From Arenimonas donghaensis DSM 18148 = HO3-R19 (lineage in GTDB: Bacteria; Pseudomonadota; Gammaproteobacteria; Xanthomonadales; Xanthomonadaceae), in the NCBI RefSeq assembly GCF_000743535.1, contig NZ_AVCJ01000034.1, positions 62,001-126,000 on the forward strand: 64,000 nt of DNA, in the 5' to 3' direction. Positions 1 to 8,646 of the stretch are shown here, piece after piece. The notes beneath the pieces were generated by a model. That model did not search any database, was not told where the DNA came from, and saw nothing but the letters and a program-made list of their open reading frames with translations. Positions within the stretch are counted from its first letter, which is position 1, and the number at the start of each line of letters is the position of its first letter. The position numbers and the translations under genes were made by a program.

Positions 1-94
1 ACCCGGCGCTGTCGGAAACGGCTGCCGCCTGATCCCCACCAGGACTTCCGGCGGTGCCCGCGTTCATGCATGGCGTGCAAAAATCGCGCCCCTC

Positions 95-1465
95 ATGAAG
101 ACCTTCCTACGACGGCTGCCCTGGCTGCTGCTCGCCAGCCTTGTGCTGGCGGGCTGCGGCGGTGCGCCCACGCGCCCCGACCTGGCGCGCCTGTACGAAC
201 AGGACACCCGCAACCCGGCCCAGCCGCCGGTCATCCTCATCCACGGGCTGATGGGGTCGACCCTGGTCGAACGCGACACCGGCAAGGAGTACTGGCCGGG
301 CGGGCTGGGCACCCTGGCCTTCAGCGACTACCGCGAGCTCGCGCGCGTGCGCGACGTCGAACAGCGCGGCGGGGGCCTGGTGCCGGGCGACCTGTTCTAT
401 GGCGTCGCGCGGACCGACTACTACGAAGCGCTGATCCGGACCCTGGAAGACGTCGGCCGTTTCCGTCGGGCCGAGCCCGGCGAGCCGGTGGAAGGCAGCG
501 ACGACCGCCGCCGCTACTACGTGCTGCTGTACGACTGGCGCCGCGAGAACATCCACGCCGTGCGGCAGCTGCACGAACTGATCGAACAGGTCCGGCGCGA
601 CTACGGCGACCCCGACCTGCCGGTGGACGTGCTGGCGCACAGCAACGGCGGCCTGATCGCCAGCTATTACCTGCGCTACGGCCCCCAGGACATCCTCGAC
701 CGCAATGAGTTCACGCCCTGGGACGAGGGCGCGCACCGCATCCGCCGCATGGTGCTGCTGGGCACGCCCAACCTGGGTTCGGTGATCAGCCTCGAACGAT
801 TGCAGAAGGGCGTCAAGATCGCCCTGCGCACGGTGCCGGTGGAAGTGCTGGCGACCTTCGCCACGCCCTTCGAAACCCTGCCGCATCCCGACCTCAAGCT
901 CATCCTCGACCGCGAAGGCAAGCCCGTCGACCTGGACATCTACGACATCGCCACCTGGCGCGAGAACCGCTGGGGCATCTTCGCGCCCGAGGTCGAAGCC
1001 CGGGTGGTCGCCTCCGCCTACGGGCCGGAAACCGGCGCGCTGCAGTTCGCCGCGCTGCAGGCCACCTTTGCGCGCCACCTCGAACGCGCCCGCAAGCTGC
1101 AGCTGGCCCTGGGCGAACCCGTGCCGAGCCACGGCGTCGAAGTAGCCGTGTTCGGCGGCGACTGCACGCTAACCCCCGCCCGCGCGGTGCTCGAAGAGAA
1201 GGACGGCGTCCGTAGCCTGGTGGTCCGGCCTGAAGACATCCGCGACGGGATCGAGGGCGTGGACTACGGCCGCCTGCTGCTGCAGCCGGGCGACGGCCTG
1301 GTGACGCGCGACTCGCAGCTGGGCCGCGGCCGCGTCCCCGGCCAGGGTGCCGCCTACGACAGCTACCCCTTCGCGCAGAGCTTCTTCCTGTGCGAACGGC
1401 ACGACCAGTTGTCGGTCAATCCCTACTTCCAGAACAACCTGCTGCACTTCCTGCTGGCGCGTTGA
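95..1465 (+). CDS. LCAT-like alpha/beta-hydrolase lipoprotein
   Basis: Predicted outer- or periplasm-facing lipoprotein with an esterase/acyltransferase fold of the lecithin:cholesterol acyltransferase (LCAT) type. A short signal peptide ends in the lipobox LAGC, with the lipidated Cys at residue 21. The oxyanion-strand motif VILIHGLMGS follows at about residues 46-55. The nucleophile elbow is AHSNGG with Ser183, the GxSxG variant usual in LCAT-like enzymes. A hydrophobic patch MVLLGTPNLGS lies near residue 220. The 456-aa length fits the family. The substrate cannot be told from sequence; phospholipid or ester hydrolysis is inferred. It is followed in the same direction, after 36 nt, by an unknown gene. 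The ATG is supported by the well-formed signal peptide directly after it. Confidence 0.8.
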   Translation: MKTFLRRLPWLLLASLVLAGCGGAPTRPDLARLYEQDTRNPAQPPVILIHGLMGSTLVERDTGKEYWPGGLGTLAFSDYRELARVRDVEQRGGGLVPGDLFYGVARTDYYEALIRTLEDVGRFRRAEPGEPVEGSDDRRRYYVLLYDWRRENIHAVRQLHELIEQVRRDYGDPDLPVDVLAHSNGGLIASYYLRYGPQDILDRNEFTPWDEGAHRIRRMVLLGTPNLGSVISLERLQKGVKIALRTVPVEVLATFATPFETLPHPDLKLILDREGKPVDLDIYDIATWRENRWGIFAPEVEARVVASAYGPETGALQFAALQATFARHLERARKLQLALGEPVPSHGVEVAVFGGDCTLTPARAVLEEKDGVRSLVVRPEDIRDGIEGVDYGRLLLQPGDGLVTRDSQLGRGRVPGQGAAYDSYPFAQSFFLCERHDQLSVNPYFQNNLLHFLLAR

Positions 1466-1501
1466 TGCCCGGCCGGCCCCGGCCGGGCATAGAATGGCGC
1501 C

Positions 1502-2266
1502 ATGAAGGACCTTCGCGCCCTGCTGATCGACTGCCGCATCGAGCTGCGCAAGCTCGCCCGCGATTTCCAGAAGAGCGAACTGTGCGAACGCCTGGACCTG
1601 GCGATCCAGCAGGCGTCCAACGCCACCCTGCCGCCGCCACCGGGCGAAACCGCCATCGAGGCTACCCATGCGCCGCCGTCGGAGAAGGCGCAGACGGTGA
1701 GCCAGGTGGCGCTGGCCTGGCAGACCGCCGCCCGCGACCTGAAATTCTCGGACCCGGCCATCCATGCCCGCCTGGGTGAAAAGGTGATGCGCCTGCTGGG
1801 CGCCAAGACCCTGGCCGACCCGGCCAACGAAATCCTCCAGCTCGAAGGCATGGTCAAGGCGGCCGAAGCACGGATCGCCGAACTGGAAAAGGCCATCAAG
1901 TCCCAGGAGGTCGAGCGCGACGCCCTGCTGGGTGCGCTCGCCCAGGCCGCGCCCAAGCTCAAGGATGGCGGCGACCGGCTGGCCGTGGGCCTGGCCCGGG
2001 TGGCCTGGCTCAAGACCGAGGCCGGCAAGGCCGACAACGGCGCCGCGCCCGCCAGGCGTGCCCCGGAACCCCAGGACACCGTACCAACGCCGGACCTGCT
2101 GCAGGCCGCCGCCGCCGGCGCCGCCACCCTCAGTAAAGAGCAGCGCGAGTGGTGCGTGGGCGAGGCCATGGTCGTCACCGGCTTCCAGTTCACTCCGGTC
2201 GAACTGATCGAAAAAGGCGACGCCGCGATGGCCAGGCTCATCCTCGAGGCGCGCAAGGGCGGCTGA
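1502..2266 (+). CDS. Hypothetical protein with central coiled coil
   Basis: I do not recognise this 254-aa protein. It has no signal peptide or membrane segment. The N-terminal 40 residues are charged and helical. The middle (about residues 115-150) has heptad-like spacing typical of a short coiled coil (LEGMVKAAEARIAELEKAIK). An Ala/Pro-rich linker follows, and then a compact C-terminal segment containing the conserved-looking stretch EWCVGEAMVVTGFQ. Codon use and GC content match the neighbours, so it is probably a real lineage-specific gene. It sits 36 nt after the LCAT-like lipoprotein and could share its transcript. The ATG lies immediately after a GC-rich stretch and has no strong Shine-Dalgarno sequence. 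Confidence 0.65.
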   Translation: MKDLRALLIDCRIELRKLARDFQKSELCERLDLAIQQASNATLPPPPGETAIEATHAPPSEKAQTVSQVALAWQTAARDLKFSDPAIHARLGEKVMRLLGAKTLADPANEILQLEGMVKAAEARIAELEKAIKSQEVERDALLGALAQAAPKLKDGGDRLAVGLARVAWLKTEAGKADNGAAPARRAPEPQDTVPTPDLLQAAAAGAATLSKEQREWCVGEAMVVTGFQFTPVELIEKGDAAMARLILEARKGG

Positions 2267-2428
2267 CGAGCCGCGTCCGGCGGGCGTCCCGGGGAAATAC
2301 GAATCCCGGCACATCGAAATGCGAATTGCGCGCTAGGTTCGTGGTCAGCCCGGTTACTGTCATTTTGTTAAGCACTTGTAAACATCACCGTTCCGGCCTT
2401 GCGGCCTTGAGCAGTGGAGTAAGACAAG

Positions 2429-4981
2429 ATGCAATCCCGTACGCTTTCCGCGTCCATCCAGCGCGCACTGCTGGCCATGGCGGCGGTTTCGGCCGGCGCC
2501 CTGGCCACCAGCAGCGCCTTCGCGCAGGAGTCCGACGAGGACGCCGCCACCCTCGACACCATCGAAGTCACCGGTTCGCGCCTCAAGCGCGCCGACATCG
2601 AGGGCGCCGTGCCGGTCGTCGTGATCGATCGCGCCACCATCGACGCTTCCGGTGACGTCTCCGTCGCCGACGTCCTGCGCGACAGCACCTTCGCGTCGTT
2701 CGGCAACTTCAAGCCGCAGTCCGGTTCGTCGGCCCAGTCGCTGGCGACCATCGACCTGCGCGGCGTCGGCTCCGGCCGCACCCTGGTTCTGATCGACGGC
2801 CGTCGCGCCCCGACCAACCCGATGTCGGCGTCGGCCGGCTCGGACCTCAACGCCATCCCGCTGGCCGCCGTCGAGCGCATCGAGATCCTGTCCGACGGCG
2901 CTTCGGCCGTGTACGGTTCTGACGCGATCGGTGGCGTGGTCAACGTCATCCTGCGCAAGGACTTCAACGGCGCCGAGATCCGCTACGGCGTCGGTTCGAC
3001 CGAAGTCACCGGCGGTGACCTGCAGGACATGTCGGTGGTGTTCGGCTCGTCGAACGACCGTACCCGCGTCATCGGCGGCGCGTCGAACTCCAAGCGCGGC
3101 ATGGTCTTCACCCGCGACCAGATCGGCGGCCAGGAACCCGGCGTGTCGACCTACGGCAACAACTACTACAACTGGAACACGCTGGCGATCGAGGCGGTGC
3201 CGGGCTTCGACTGCACCCAGGGCGCGTTCTATGTCCTGGGCAATGGCCTGTGTTCGTTCAACTTCCGTGAAGTGGCCGCCAACGACGCCAAGGTCGACAA
3301 CACCTCGGTGTTCGTCCGTGCCGACCACCAGATCAACGACAACTGGTCGGTCTACGGCGCCGCCTCGATGTCCAAGGTCGAAACCTTCGGTCGCTACGCC
3401 CCGGTCCCGGGCGTGGTGGTGGTCGAAGACGGCACCATGAACGACATCAACAACGGCGTCGCCTGCGGTGCCGGTGGCTGTGCCCCGGGCACCACCGACG
3501 GCCTGGCGACCTACTACTTCCACCGCTTCGCTGCCGCCGGCAACCGCGACAACTGGACCGACACCACCAATGCCGACTACCTGATCGGCTTCCAGGGCCG
3601 CCTCACCGACACCATCGGCATCGATTTCGGCCTGCGCCGCACCGACTACAAGTACGTCGAACTGGGCCGTGGCTACATCGTCGCTTCCCTGGCCGAGGCT
3701 GCCGCCAACAACGGCGACTACGACCTGAGCGACCCGTACGGCGCCGACCCGGACGTGCTTTCGGGCATGCAGGCGACCATCAGCCGTGATTCGCGCTGGA
3801 CCACCGACGAGATCTTCGCCCTGCTCAGCTTCGACCTGTTCGAAATGGGCGGCGGTACCTCCAACGGCGTGTTCGGTGTCGAGTACCGCGAAGACACCCT
3901 GGTCGACCAGTACGACTCGCTGTCCGAGGCCGGCCTGGTGCTGGGTTCGTCGGGCAACTCGTCGGCGGGTTCGCGTGACGCCAAGGCTGCCTACTTCGAA
4001 TGGCTGCTGCCGTTCTCGAGCACCTTCGACATCACGCTGGCCGGTCGCTTCGACTCCTACAGCGACTACGGCAACGACTTCTCGCCGAAGGTCGCGGTGC
4101 GCTGGCAGCCGCTGGACAACCTGACCCTGCGTGGCTCCTACGGTCAGGGCTTCCGCGCCCCGGGCCTGGACATCCTGACCCAGAAGACCACCTTCTCGGC
4201 GGAACCGGTGAACGATGCGCAGTCGTGCATCGCCCTCGGCCAGCCGAGCACCTGCCAGTTGCAGGTCGACACGTACTTCCAGGCCAACGCGGAGCTCGAG
4301 TCCGAGCAGTCCACCCAGTTCAGCATCGGCGCCGTGTGGGATCCGCTGGCGTGGCTGGACTTCTCGCTCGACTACTACAACATCGAAGTCGAGAACACGA
4401 TCAACCAGATCACCCCGCAGGCGATCATCAACTCCGACCTGGATCCGGCCACCTACGGTCCGATCCCGCCGGGCATGAGCATCACCCGCCGGGCCAACGG
4501 TTCAATCGACCAGATCGTCGCCGGCTACGCCAACCAGGGCACGCTGGAAACGGACGGCTTCGACTTCCGGGCCAACACCCGCTTCGACCTGGGCAGCTAC
4601 GGCGAACTGCGCAACCAGCTCGCGGTGTCGTACATCAACAGCTACGACATCGACGACGGTCTGGGCAACATCACCGAGTTCCTGGACATCAATGGCTACC
4701 CGGACCGCCGCGCGTCGCTCTACAACACCTGGACGATCGCCGACTTCACCGTTGGCGTGAACACCAACTACATCGGCAAGCACGGCCCGGTGGGCGGTTA
4801 CGCCACCCACGACGTCCAGCTGAGCTGGAAGGCGCCGTGGAACGCCACGATCGCGGTTGGCGCCACCAACGTGGGTGACCGTTACCCGGAGCTGGTCGCG
4901 TTCGACGGCCGTCCGTGGAACTTCTACCTGTACGACGCCTACGGTCGCACGACGTACCTGCGCTACACGCAGACGTTCTAA
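2429..4981 (+). CDS. TonB-dependent outer-membrane receptor
   Basis: An 850-aa outer-membrane transporter that would take up a ligand using TonB/ExbBD energy. A signal peptide with a cleavage site after AFA (about residue 30) is followed by a TonB-box-like DTIEVTG. The plug domain spans about residues 45-165 (VSVADVLRD, TIDLRGVGSGRTLVLIDGRR, IEILSDGASAVYGSDAIGGVVNV, given here as separate motifs). A long beta-barrel ends in the canonical C-terminal aromatic residue (YTQTF). The sequence resembles the large Lysobacterales/Caulobacter receptor group often linked to carbohydrate or peptide uptake; the ligand is unknown. A GGAGT ribosome-binding site precedes the ATG. The gene is monocistronic, with a strong terminator just after the stop, and an AraC-type regulator is encoded convergently downstream. 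Confidence 0.92.
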   Translation: MQSRTLSASIQRALLAMAAVSAGALATSSAFAQESDEDAATLDTIEVTGSRLKRADIEGAVPVVVIDRATIDASGDVSVADVLRDSTFASFGNFKPQSGSSAQSLATIDLRGVGSGRTLVLIDGRRAPTNPMSASAGSDLNAIPLAAVERIEILSDGASAVYGSDAIGGVVNVILRKDFNGAEIRYGVGSTEVTGGDLQDMSVVFGSSNDRTRVIGGASNSKRGMVFTRDQIGGQEPGVSTYGNNYYNWNTLAIEAVPGFDCTQGAFYVLGNGLCSFNFREVAANDAKVDNTSVFVRADHQINDNWSVYGAASMSKVETFGRYAPVPGVVVVEDGTMNDINNGVACGAGGCAPGTTDGLATYYFHRFAAAGNRDNWTDTTNADYLIGFQGRLTDTIGIDFGLRRTDYKYVELGRGYIVASLAEAAANNGDYDLSDPYGADPDVLSGMQATISRDSRWTTDEIFALLSFDLFEMGGGTSNGVFGVEYREDTLVDQYDSLSEAGLVLGSSGNSSAGSRDAKAAYFEWLLPFSSTFDITLAGRFDSYSDYGNDFSPKVAVRWQPLDNLTLRGSYGQGFRAPGLDILTQKTTFSAEPVNDAQSCIALGQPSTCQLQVDTYFQANAELESEQSTQFSIGAVWDPLAWLDFSLDYYNIEVENTINQITPQAIINSDLDPATYGPIPPGMSITRRANGSIDQIVAGYANQGTLETDGFDFRANTRFDLGSYGELRNQLAVSYINSYDIDDGLGNITEFLDINGYPDRRASLYNTWTIADFTVGVNTNYIGKHGPVGGYATHDVQLSWKAPWNATIAVGATNVGDRYPELVAFDGRPWNFYLYDAYGRTTYLRYTQTF

Positions 4982-5031
4982 GGTCCCCGGTCCGCGGCGT
5001 CCCCCCGAAGGCGCCGCGGCACGGACGACAA

Positions 5032-5062
5032 GGCCCGCGACGAAAGTCGCGGGCCTTTTTTT
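5032..5062 (+). terminator. Rho-independent terminator of the TonB receptor gene
   Basis: A perfect 10-bp GC-rich stem (GGCCCGCGAC / GTCGCGGGCC) with a GAAA tetraloop is followed directly by seven T residues. It lies 50 nt after the receptor stop codon. Confidence 0.93.
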
Positions 5063-5106
5063 GTCATGGGGAGGCGCGTCGGTGTCGGTGACGCCAGTGG
5101 TGCGTC

Positions 5107-6027
5107 TCAGCCTTCGGTGTTGGCGGCGCTGCGCCGCACCTGCGAAGTGGTGGTGCCGAAGTTGGCCTTGAACGAGCGGCAGAAGGCGCTCTTGCTTTCG
5201 AAGCCGATGACTTCCGAGATGTCGCCGATCGGCATGCGGGTGTCGCGGACCAACACCCAGGACCGGCCGACACGCAGGCGGTTGGCGTGCTCGAGCGGGG
5301 TTTCGCCAAACACGTCCCGGTAAAGGCGGATCAGGTGCGTCGGCGAGTAGTTCGCCACTTCCGCCAGGCCGGCGAGGTCAAGGCGGGTCGACCGCCCGAA
5401 GGTGATCAGGTGGCGCACGCGCATCAGGCGCAGCAGCACCTGTTCGCGCCGCTGTCGGGTGCGCCCGCTGCAGGCTTCGAGATAAACGCGCACCGGCGCC
5501 TGGCTTTCATGCACCGCAGCCACCAGCGCGCCCAAGGCGGCTTCGTGCCGGGCCTTGCCATGGCGCGACAGCCGCGCCACCCGCACCATCAGCCGGCGAA
5601 GTTCGCGGCTCGGGCGCACCTGCCAGGGCATCAGCAGGCGATCGCCGCCGCCGGCCTGATCGCGCAGCCGATACGACCACAAGTGCGCGGGGCCGGCGAT
5701 GCCGATCGCGCCGACATGGCCGGGCGCGGACAGCCGGAGCGGCCCGTCCTGCCAGGTGAGCAGGCGCCCCTTGCCGACGTCGCCATGGAACGTGGAGGAC
5801 TGCACGCCGAGGTTGCCCTGCAGCACCCACCAGGCCGAAGCCCAGCCGGCCGGGATGTCGACCTGGGCGCCGCGCGCAGCGGCGACGACGACGTGGAAAC
5901 GCTCGGTCCACGGGGCGATGGCCCCGGCGAAACCCAGGCGATGGAACTCAGCGGTTGAGAACAGTGCACCCGGGCACATCAGAAGGAATCCACAGGGATA
6001 TTCACGAAGTTTGCACGCGGCTTTCAC
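5107..6027 (-). CDS. AraC-family transcriptional regulator
   Basis: A DNA-binding regulator of about 300 aa. The C-terminal 95 residues carry the two helix-turn-helix motifs of the AraC/XylS type: first HTH around LAGLAEVANYSPTHLIRLYRDVFG, quoted in parts (ANYSPTHLIRLYRDVFGETP), and second HTH around PIGDISEVIGFESKSAFCRSFK. The roughly 200-residue N-terminal half has no strong similarity I can name and should bind the effector or mediate dimerisation. The longest frame starts with GTG at 6027; an ATG at 5979 (MCPGALFST) is an equally plausible start. The gene converges on the TonB receptor gene, but whether it regulates that gene is only a guess from position. Confidence 0.85.
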   Translation of the reverse strand: MKAACKLREYPCGFLLMCPGALFSTAEFHRLGFAGAIAPWTERFHVVVAAARGAQVDIPAGWASAWWVLQGNLGVQSSTFHGDVGKGRLLTWQDGPLRLSAPGHVGAIGIAGPAHLWSYRLRDQAGGGDRLLMPWQVRPSRELRRLMVRVARLSRHGKARHEAALGALVAAVHESQAPVRVYLEACSGRTRQRREQVLLRLMRVRHLITFGRSTRLDLAGLAEVANYSPTHLIRLYRDVFGETPLEHANRLRVGRSWVLVRDTRMPIGDISEVIGFESKSAFCRSFKANFGTTTSQVRRSAANTEG

Positions 6028-6109
6028 GCCGGCATGGGTCGAAGGTCATGTCCGCGCGGACGTCCGCGCGGCCAGTACGGAACGGTTCAGAAAACCCTAT
6101 AAAACAAGG

Positions 6110-6298
6110 CTTTTCGTGGCTATCGCAATCGCAATTCCTGCACACGGCAAAGCCACCGCGAGGAGCGAACATGTCGCCGTCAGCGACGCCATACTCTCTC
6201 TCCAACGGCACGGCGACCCTGGAACCTCTACAGAGTGGGTTCGGGACGAAACAGGTTCGTCTTCGCGGACACGGCCCGAACGGATTCGGGCCGTTTTT
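6110..6298 (+). ncRNA. Candidate leader RNA or small RNA ending at an orphan terminator
   Basis: The 325-nt gap between the divergent AraC and GumN-like genes contains a TATAAA box at 6098-6103 (no good -35) and, further on, two tandem hairpins. One is GACGAA-ACAGG-TTCGTC at 6245-6261. The other is the strong terminator at 6271-6298. A good Shine-Dalgarno (GAGGAG) precedes an ATG at 6170, so a short leader peptide is possible, but its frame runs through the terminator. This could be a small RNA or an attenuating leader for the downstream GumN-like gene. The start is estimated from the -10-like box. The gap also holds a palindrome, GTCCGCGCGGAC, at 6050-6061, followed immediately by a partial second copy. 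Confidence 0.3.
6271..6298 (+). terminator. Orphan Rho-independent terminator upstream of GumN-like gene
   Basis: A perfect 10-bp stem (ACGGCCCGAA / TTCGGGCCGT) with loop CGGA and a following T run. It points rightward, yet no plus-strand protein gene lies before it; the preceding gene is on the other strand and starts leftward. It is therefore either the end of a small transcript or an attenuator 55 nt before the next start codon. Confidence 0.85.
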
Positions 6299-6352
6299 AT
6301 TGGTGCATGCCCCGCTGGTGCCGGGTGCGCGCAGGAGTGGCAGACTGTCGCC

Positions 6353-7417
6353 ATGCGCAAAACAAACGTCCTGATCCACGTCGTGCCGCTGGCCCTGTTG
6401 CTGGCTGCGCTGCCGCCGCTCGCTGCCGCCCGGACGATGTCCGACCCTGTCGACGGGAGCCCGGCGGATGCCGTGGATTCCCTGCTTGCCGACGCGGACG
6501 TGCCCGTCCTGGAAACGCTGGTGGTCAGTGGCGTCCAGCCGGGTCCCGGCCTGTGGAAGGTGTCGCGCGACGGCAGGGTGATGTGGGTGCTGGGCACGCT
6601 GGCGCCCTTGCCCAAGCGCATGCAGTGGAGCTCGGACGAAGTAAGGCAACGCATCGCCGGCTCCGGCGTCGTGCTGCTGTCGCCGACGGCGAACATCACG
6701 GTCAAGGGAGGGGTATTCGGAGGTCTGGTCCTGCTGCCCTCGGCGTTGCGCGCCCGCAACAACCCCGACAGGCAGCAGCTGCAGGACGTATTGCCCGCGC
6801 CGGACTACGCACGCTGGCAAACCCTGAAGGCCCGTTACATCGGGCGCGATCGTGGCGTCGAAAAGCGTCGGCCGATTGCCGCCGCGATGACGCTGCGCGA
6901 CGAAGCCTTCGATCATCACGACCTTACCTGGCGCGACGTGGTCGGCCGGGAAGTGACGCGGGCCGCCAGGCGCAGCAAGGTGCCGGTCCGGCAGCCGAGC
7001 GTCTCGCTGCAAATAGACAAGGCGCGGGCCGCGCTCAAGGAGTTCGGCCGCAGCGAGCTGGAGGACCTCGAATGTTTCCGCCTCACGCTCGACCAGGTGG
7101 AGCGGGACCTGGACACCCTGGCGACGCGCGCGAACGCCTGGGCGATGGGCGAGGTGGCGATGCTGCGCGACCTGCCCTACACCGACAACAGCCAGGCCTG
7201 CAGGGATGCCGTGCTGCAAACCGGTTTGGCGCAGAGCCGTGGTCTTTCCGACCTGGGGACCCGGGTGGAAGCCACCTGGCTGGCTGCGGCCCGGGCGGCG
7301 CTTGAGGAACATCCGGAAAGCTTCGCCGTGCTGCCGATGTCGCGCATCGTTGGCGAGCGCAGTTACCTGCAGGTGCTCGAGCGCGAGGGCTACACCGTCG
7401 AAGCTCCGGGGGAATGA
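6353..7417 (+). CDS. TraB/GumN-family exported protein
   Basis: A 354-aa protein of the TraB/PrgY/GumN family. In Xanthomonas, gumN lies beside the xanthan cluster, and the family is proposed to be metalloprotease-like, but its biochemical role is poorly defined. A signal peptide of about 25 residues ends near AAA. The family's opening strand WKVSRDGRVMWVLGTLAP appears at about residues 65-82. Conserved downstream elements include the helical middle (EDLECFRLTLDQVERDL) and the closing segment with FAVLPMSRI. The ATG at 6353 gives the signal peptide and has an AGGAG 15 nt upstream. It follows the orphan terminator and is separate from the convergent hydrolase gene. Confidence 0.75.
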   Translation: MRKTNVLIHVVPLALLLAALPPLAAARTMSDPVDGSPADAVDSLLADADVPVLETLVVSGVQPGPGLWKVSRDGRVMWVLGTLAPLPKRMQWSSDEVRQRIAGSGVVLLSPTANITVKGGVFGGLVLLPSALRARNNPDRQQLQDVLPAPDYARWQTLKARYIGRDRGVEKRRPIAAAMTLRDEAFDHHDLTWRDVVGREVTRAARRSKVPVRQPSVSLQIDKARAALKEFGRSELEDLECFRLTLDQVERDLDTLATRANAWAMGEVAMLRDLPYTDNSQACRDAVLQTGLAQSRGLSDLGTRVEATWLAAARAALEEHPESFAVLPMSRIVGERSYLQVLEREGYTVEAPGE

Positions 7418-7538
7418 GTCAAAACAACGCGACCCGCGCCCGGGAGGATTCCCGGCGCCCTTCGTAATGACGACGACGTGCCCCGGGCGCCCGGTCCCAG
7501 GGGAGGCACTGGCCCGCACCGGCGCAGGCGCGGCCCGG

Positions 7539-8405
7539 TCAGGCCGGGGCGAGCCCATGCCTGGATTCACCGGAGGCTGGCAGGTTCGAAGGATGCGGCG
7601 GCCGGCTCGTGACGAACGCCAGCACGTCGTTGAGCATCCGGGTGTCGCGCAGGATCCGGCGATGCCCCAGGCCCGACGTCGTCAGCAGCTGCGACCGCGG
7701 CAGGATGCCGAGCAGCGCCTGCGCCTCGGCATAGGGAATTTCCTGGTCGCCCATGTCGTGGACGAGCAGTACCGGCGCGTCCACCTCGCCTGCATAACGA
7801 GCGGCATCGAAAAAACTTTCGTCGCGCCCGGCGGCCTGGACCACCTCCCGCCTGAATGCCTTGCCGGCGGCTTCCGACAGGGCGGATTGGCGGATGAAGC
7901 GATCGAACACGCCGGACACGCTGGCGGGGCCGGCGATCAACACGAGTCGTCCGGCACCCAGTCCCTGGGATTGCGCGGCCAAGGCGCTGCCGGCGCCCAT
8001 GGAGTGGCCGATGACGACGGCGGGGCGACCCAGGATCTCGCGCGCGCGAAGGAGGGAATCCATGAAGGCCGTCGGATGCGACTGCCCGGGGCTGTCCGGA
8101 TCGTGCCCGGGGGCGCGGATGGCGACGACCTGGTAGCCCCTTTCCAGCAGGGGCGAAACAAACGGCGACAGCGAGCCGGGACCGGCGGACCAGCCATGGA
8201 GCAGGAACACGGCGGGGCCGCTCCCGTAGACCCAGGCGTGGGCGCCATTGCCGAGCGCAACAACGCTCGCGGCGCCCCCCACCGCAGCGCTGCCGTGAGA
8301 GGGGCGGGCGGTCAGGAACAGCTTGCTGGCAAGGCGACCCATGAAGCCAGGCAGGACGGGGCTCAGCAGGCGGTTGAGGACGCGATAAGTCTCGGGAATT
8401 CGCAT
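7539..8405 (-). CDS. Alpha/beta hydrolase under TetR-type control
   Basis: A 288-aa serine hydrolase with the full catalytic layout: HGW oxyanion motif near residue 70, nucleophile elbow GHSMG with Ser135, an acid residue in VHDMGDQEIPY, and a catalytic His in GLGHRRI near the C terminus. There is no clear signal peptide, so it is cytoplasmic or loosely membrane-associated. The substrate is unknown. It is transcribed divergently from a TetR-family regulator, and a perfect palindrome sits within its own predicted promoter. The most economical reading is that the regulator represses this gene and responds to a small molecule the hydrolase acts on. Confidence 0.82.
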   Translation of the reverse strand: MRIPETYRVLNRLLSPVLPGFMGRLASKLFLTARPSHGSAAVGGAASVVALGNGAHAWVYGSGPAVFLLHGWSAGPGSLSPFVSPLLERGYQVVAIRAPGHDPDSPGQSHPTAFMDSLLRAREILGRPAVVIGHSMGAGSALAAQSQGLGAGRLVLIAGPASVSGVFDRFIRQSALSEAAGKAFRREVVQAAGRDESFFDAARYAGEVDAPVLLVHDMGDQEIPYAEAQALLGILPRSQLLTTSGLGHRRILRDTRMLNDVLAFVTSRPPHPSNLPASGESRHGLAPA

Positions 8406-8468
8406 GGTCGGTTCCGGGAGGCGGTGGCGGCGCGAGGGAGCACCCGGCCTGGACAGGGGTTGGAACCG

Positions 8469-8496
8469 ATTATATGATAGGCATCATATAAAACAA
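8469..8496 (-). promoter_or_regulatory. Leftward promoter overlapped by TetR-type operator palindrome
   Basis: On the minus strand a TTGTTT -35 (8496-8491) and a perfect TATAAT -10 (8474-8469) are separated by 16 nt. The space between them is filled by a perfect inverted repeat with 8-bp arms, TATATGAT-AGGC-ATCATATA (8471-8490). This is the classic geometry of a TetR-family operator blocking RNA polymerase. The promoter points toward the hydrolase gene, whose start is 63 nt away. Confidence 0.7.
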
Positions 8497-8646
8497 CGCT
8501 GGCCGAGGCACATCGGCTGCCCGCCGGTACAGGCCATTTATCTGCCGTTCTGCTTTCCTGCCAGGGACGGCCTCCCGTCGGCCGGTGGGCCGGCGAGGGG
8601 CTTATTATGATGGGGCCAATAGAAATGGTCGGACGGAGCAAAGCCA

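Noticed and set aside
1-32. Possible C-terminal tail of an upstream plus-strand gene (PALSETAAA then stop)
   Set aside because: Only ten codons are visible at the window edge; nothing supports the frame beyond a lack of stops.
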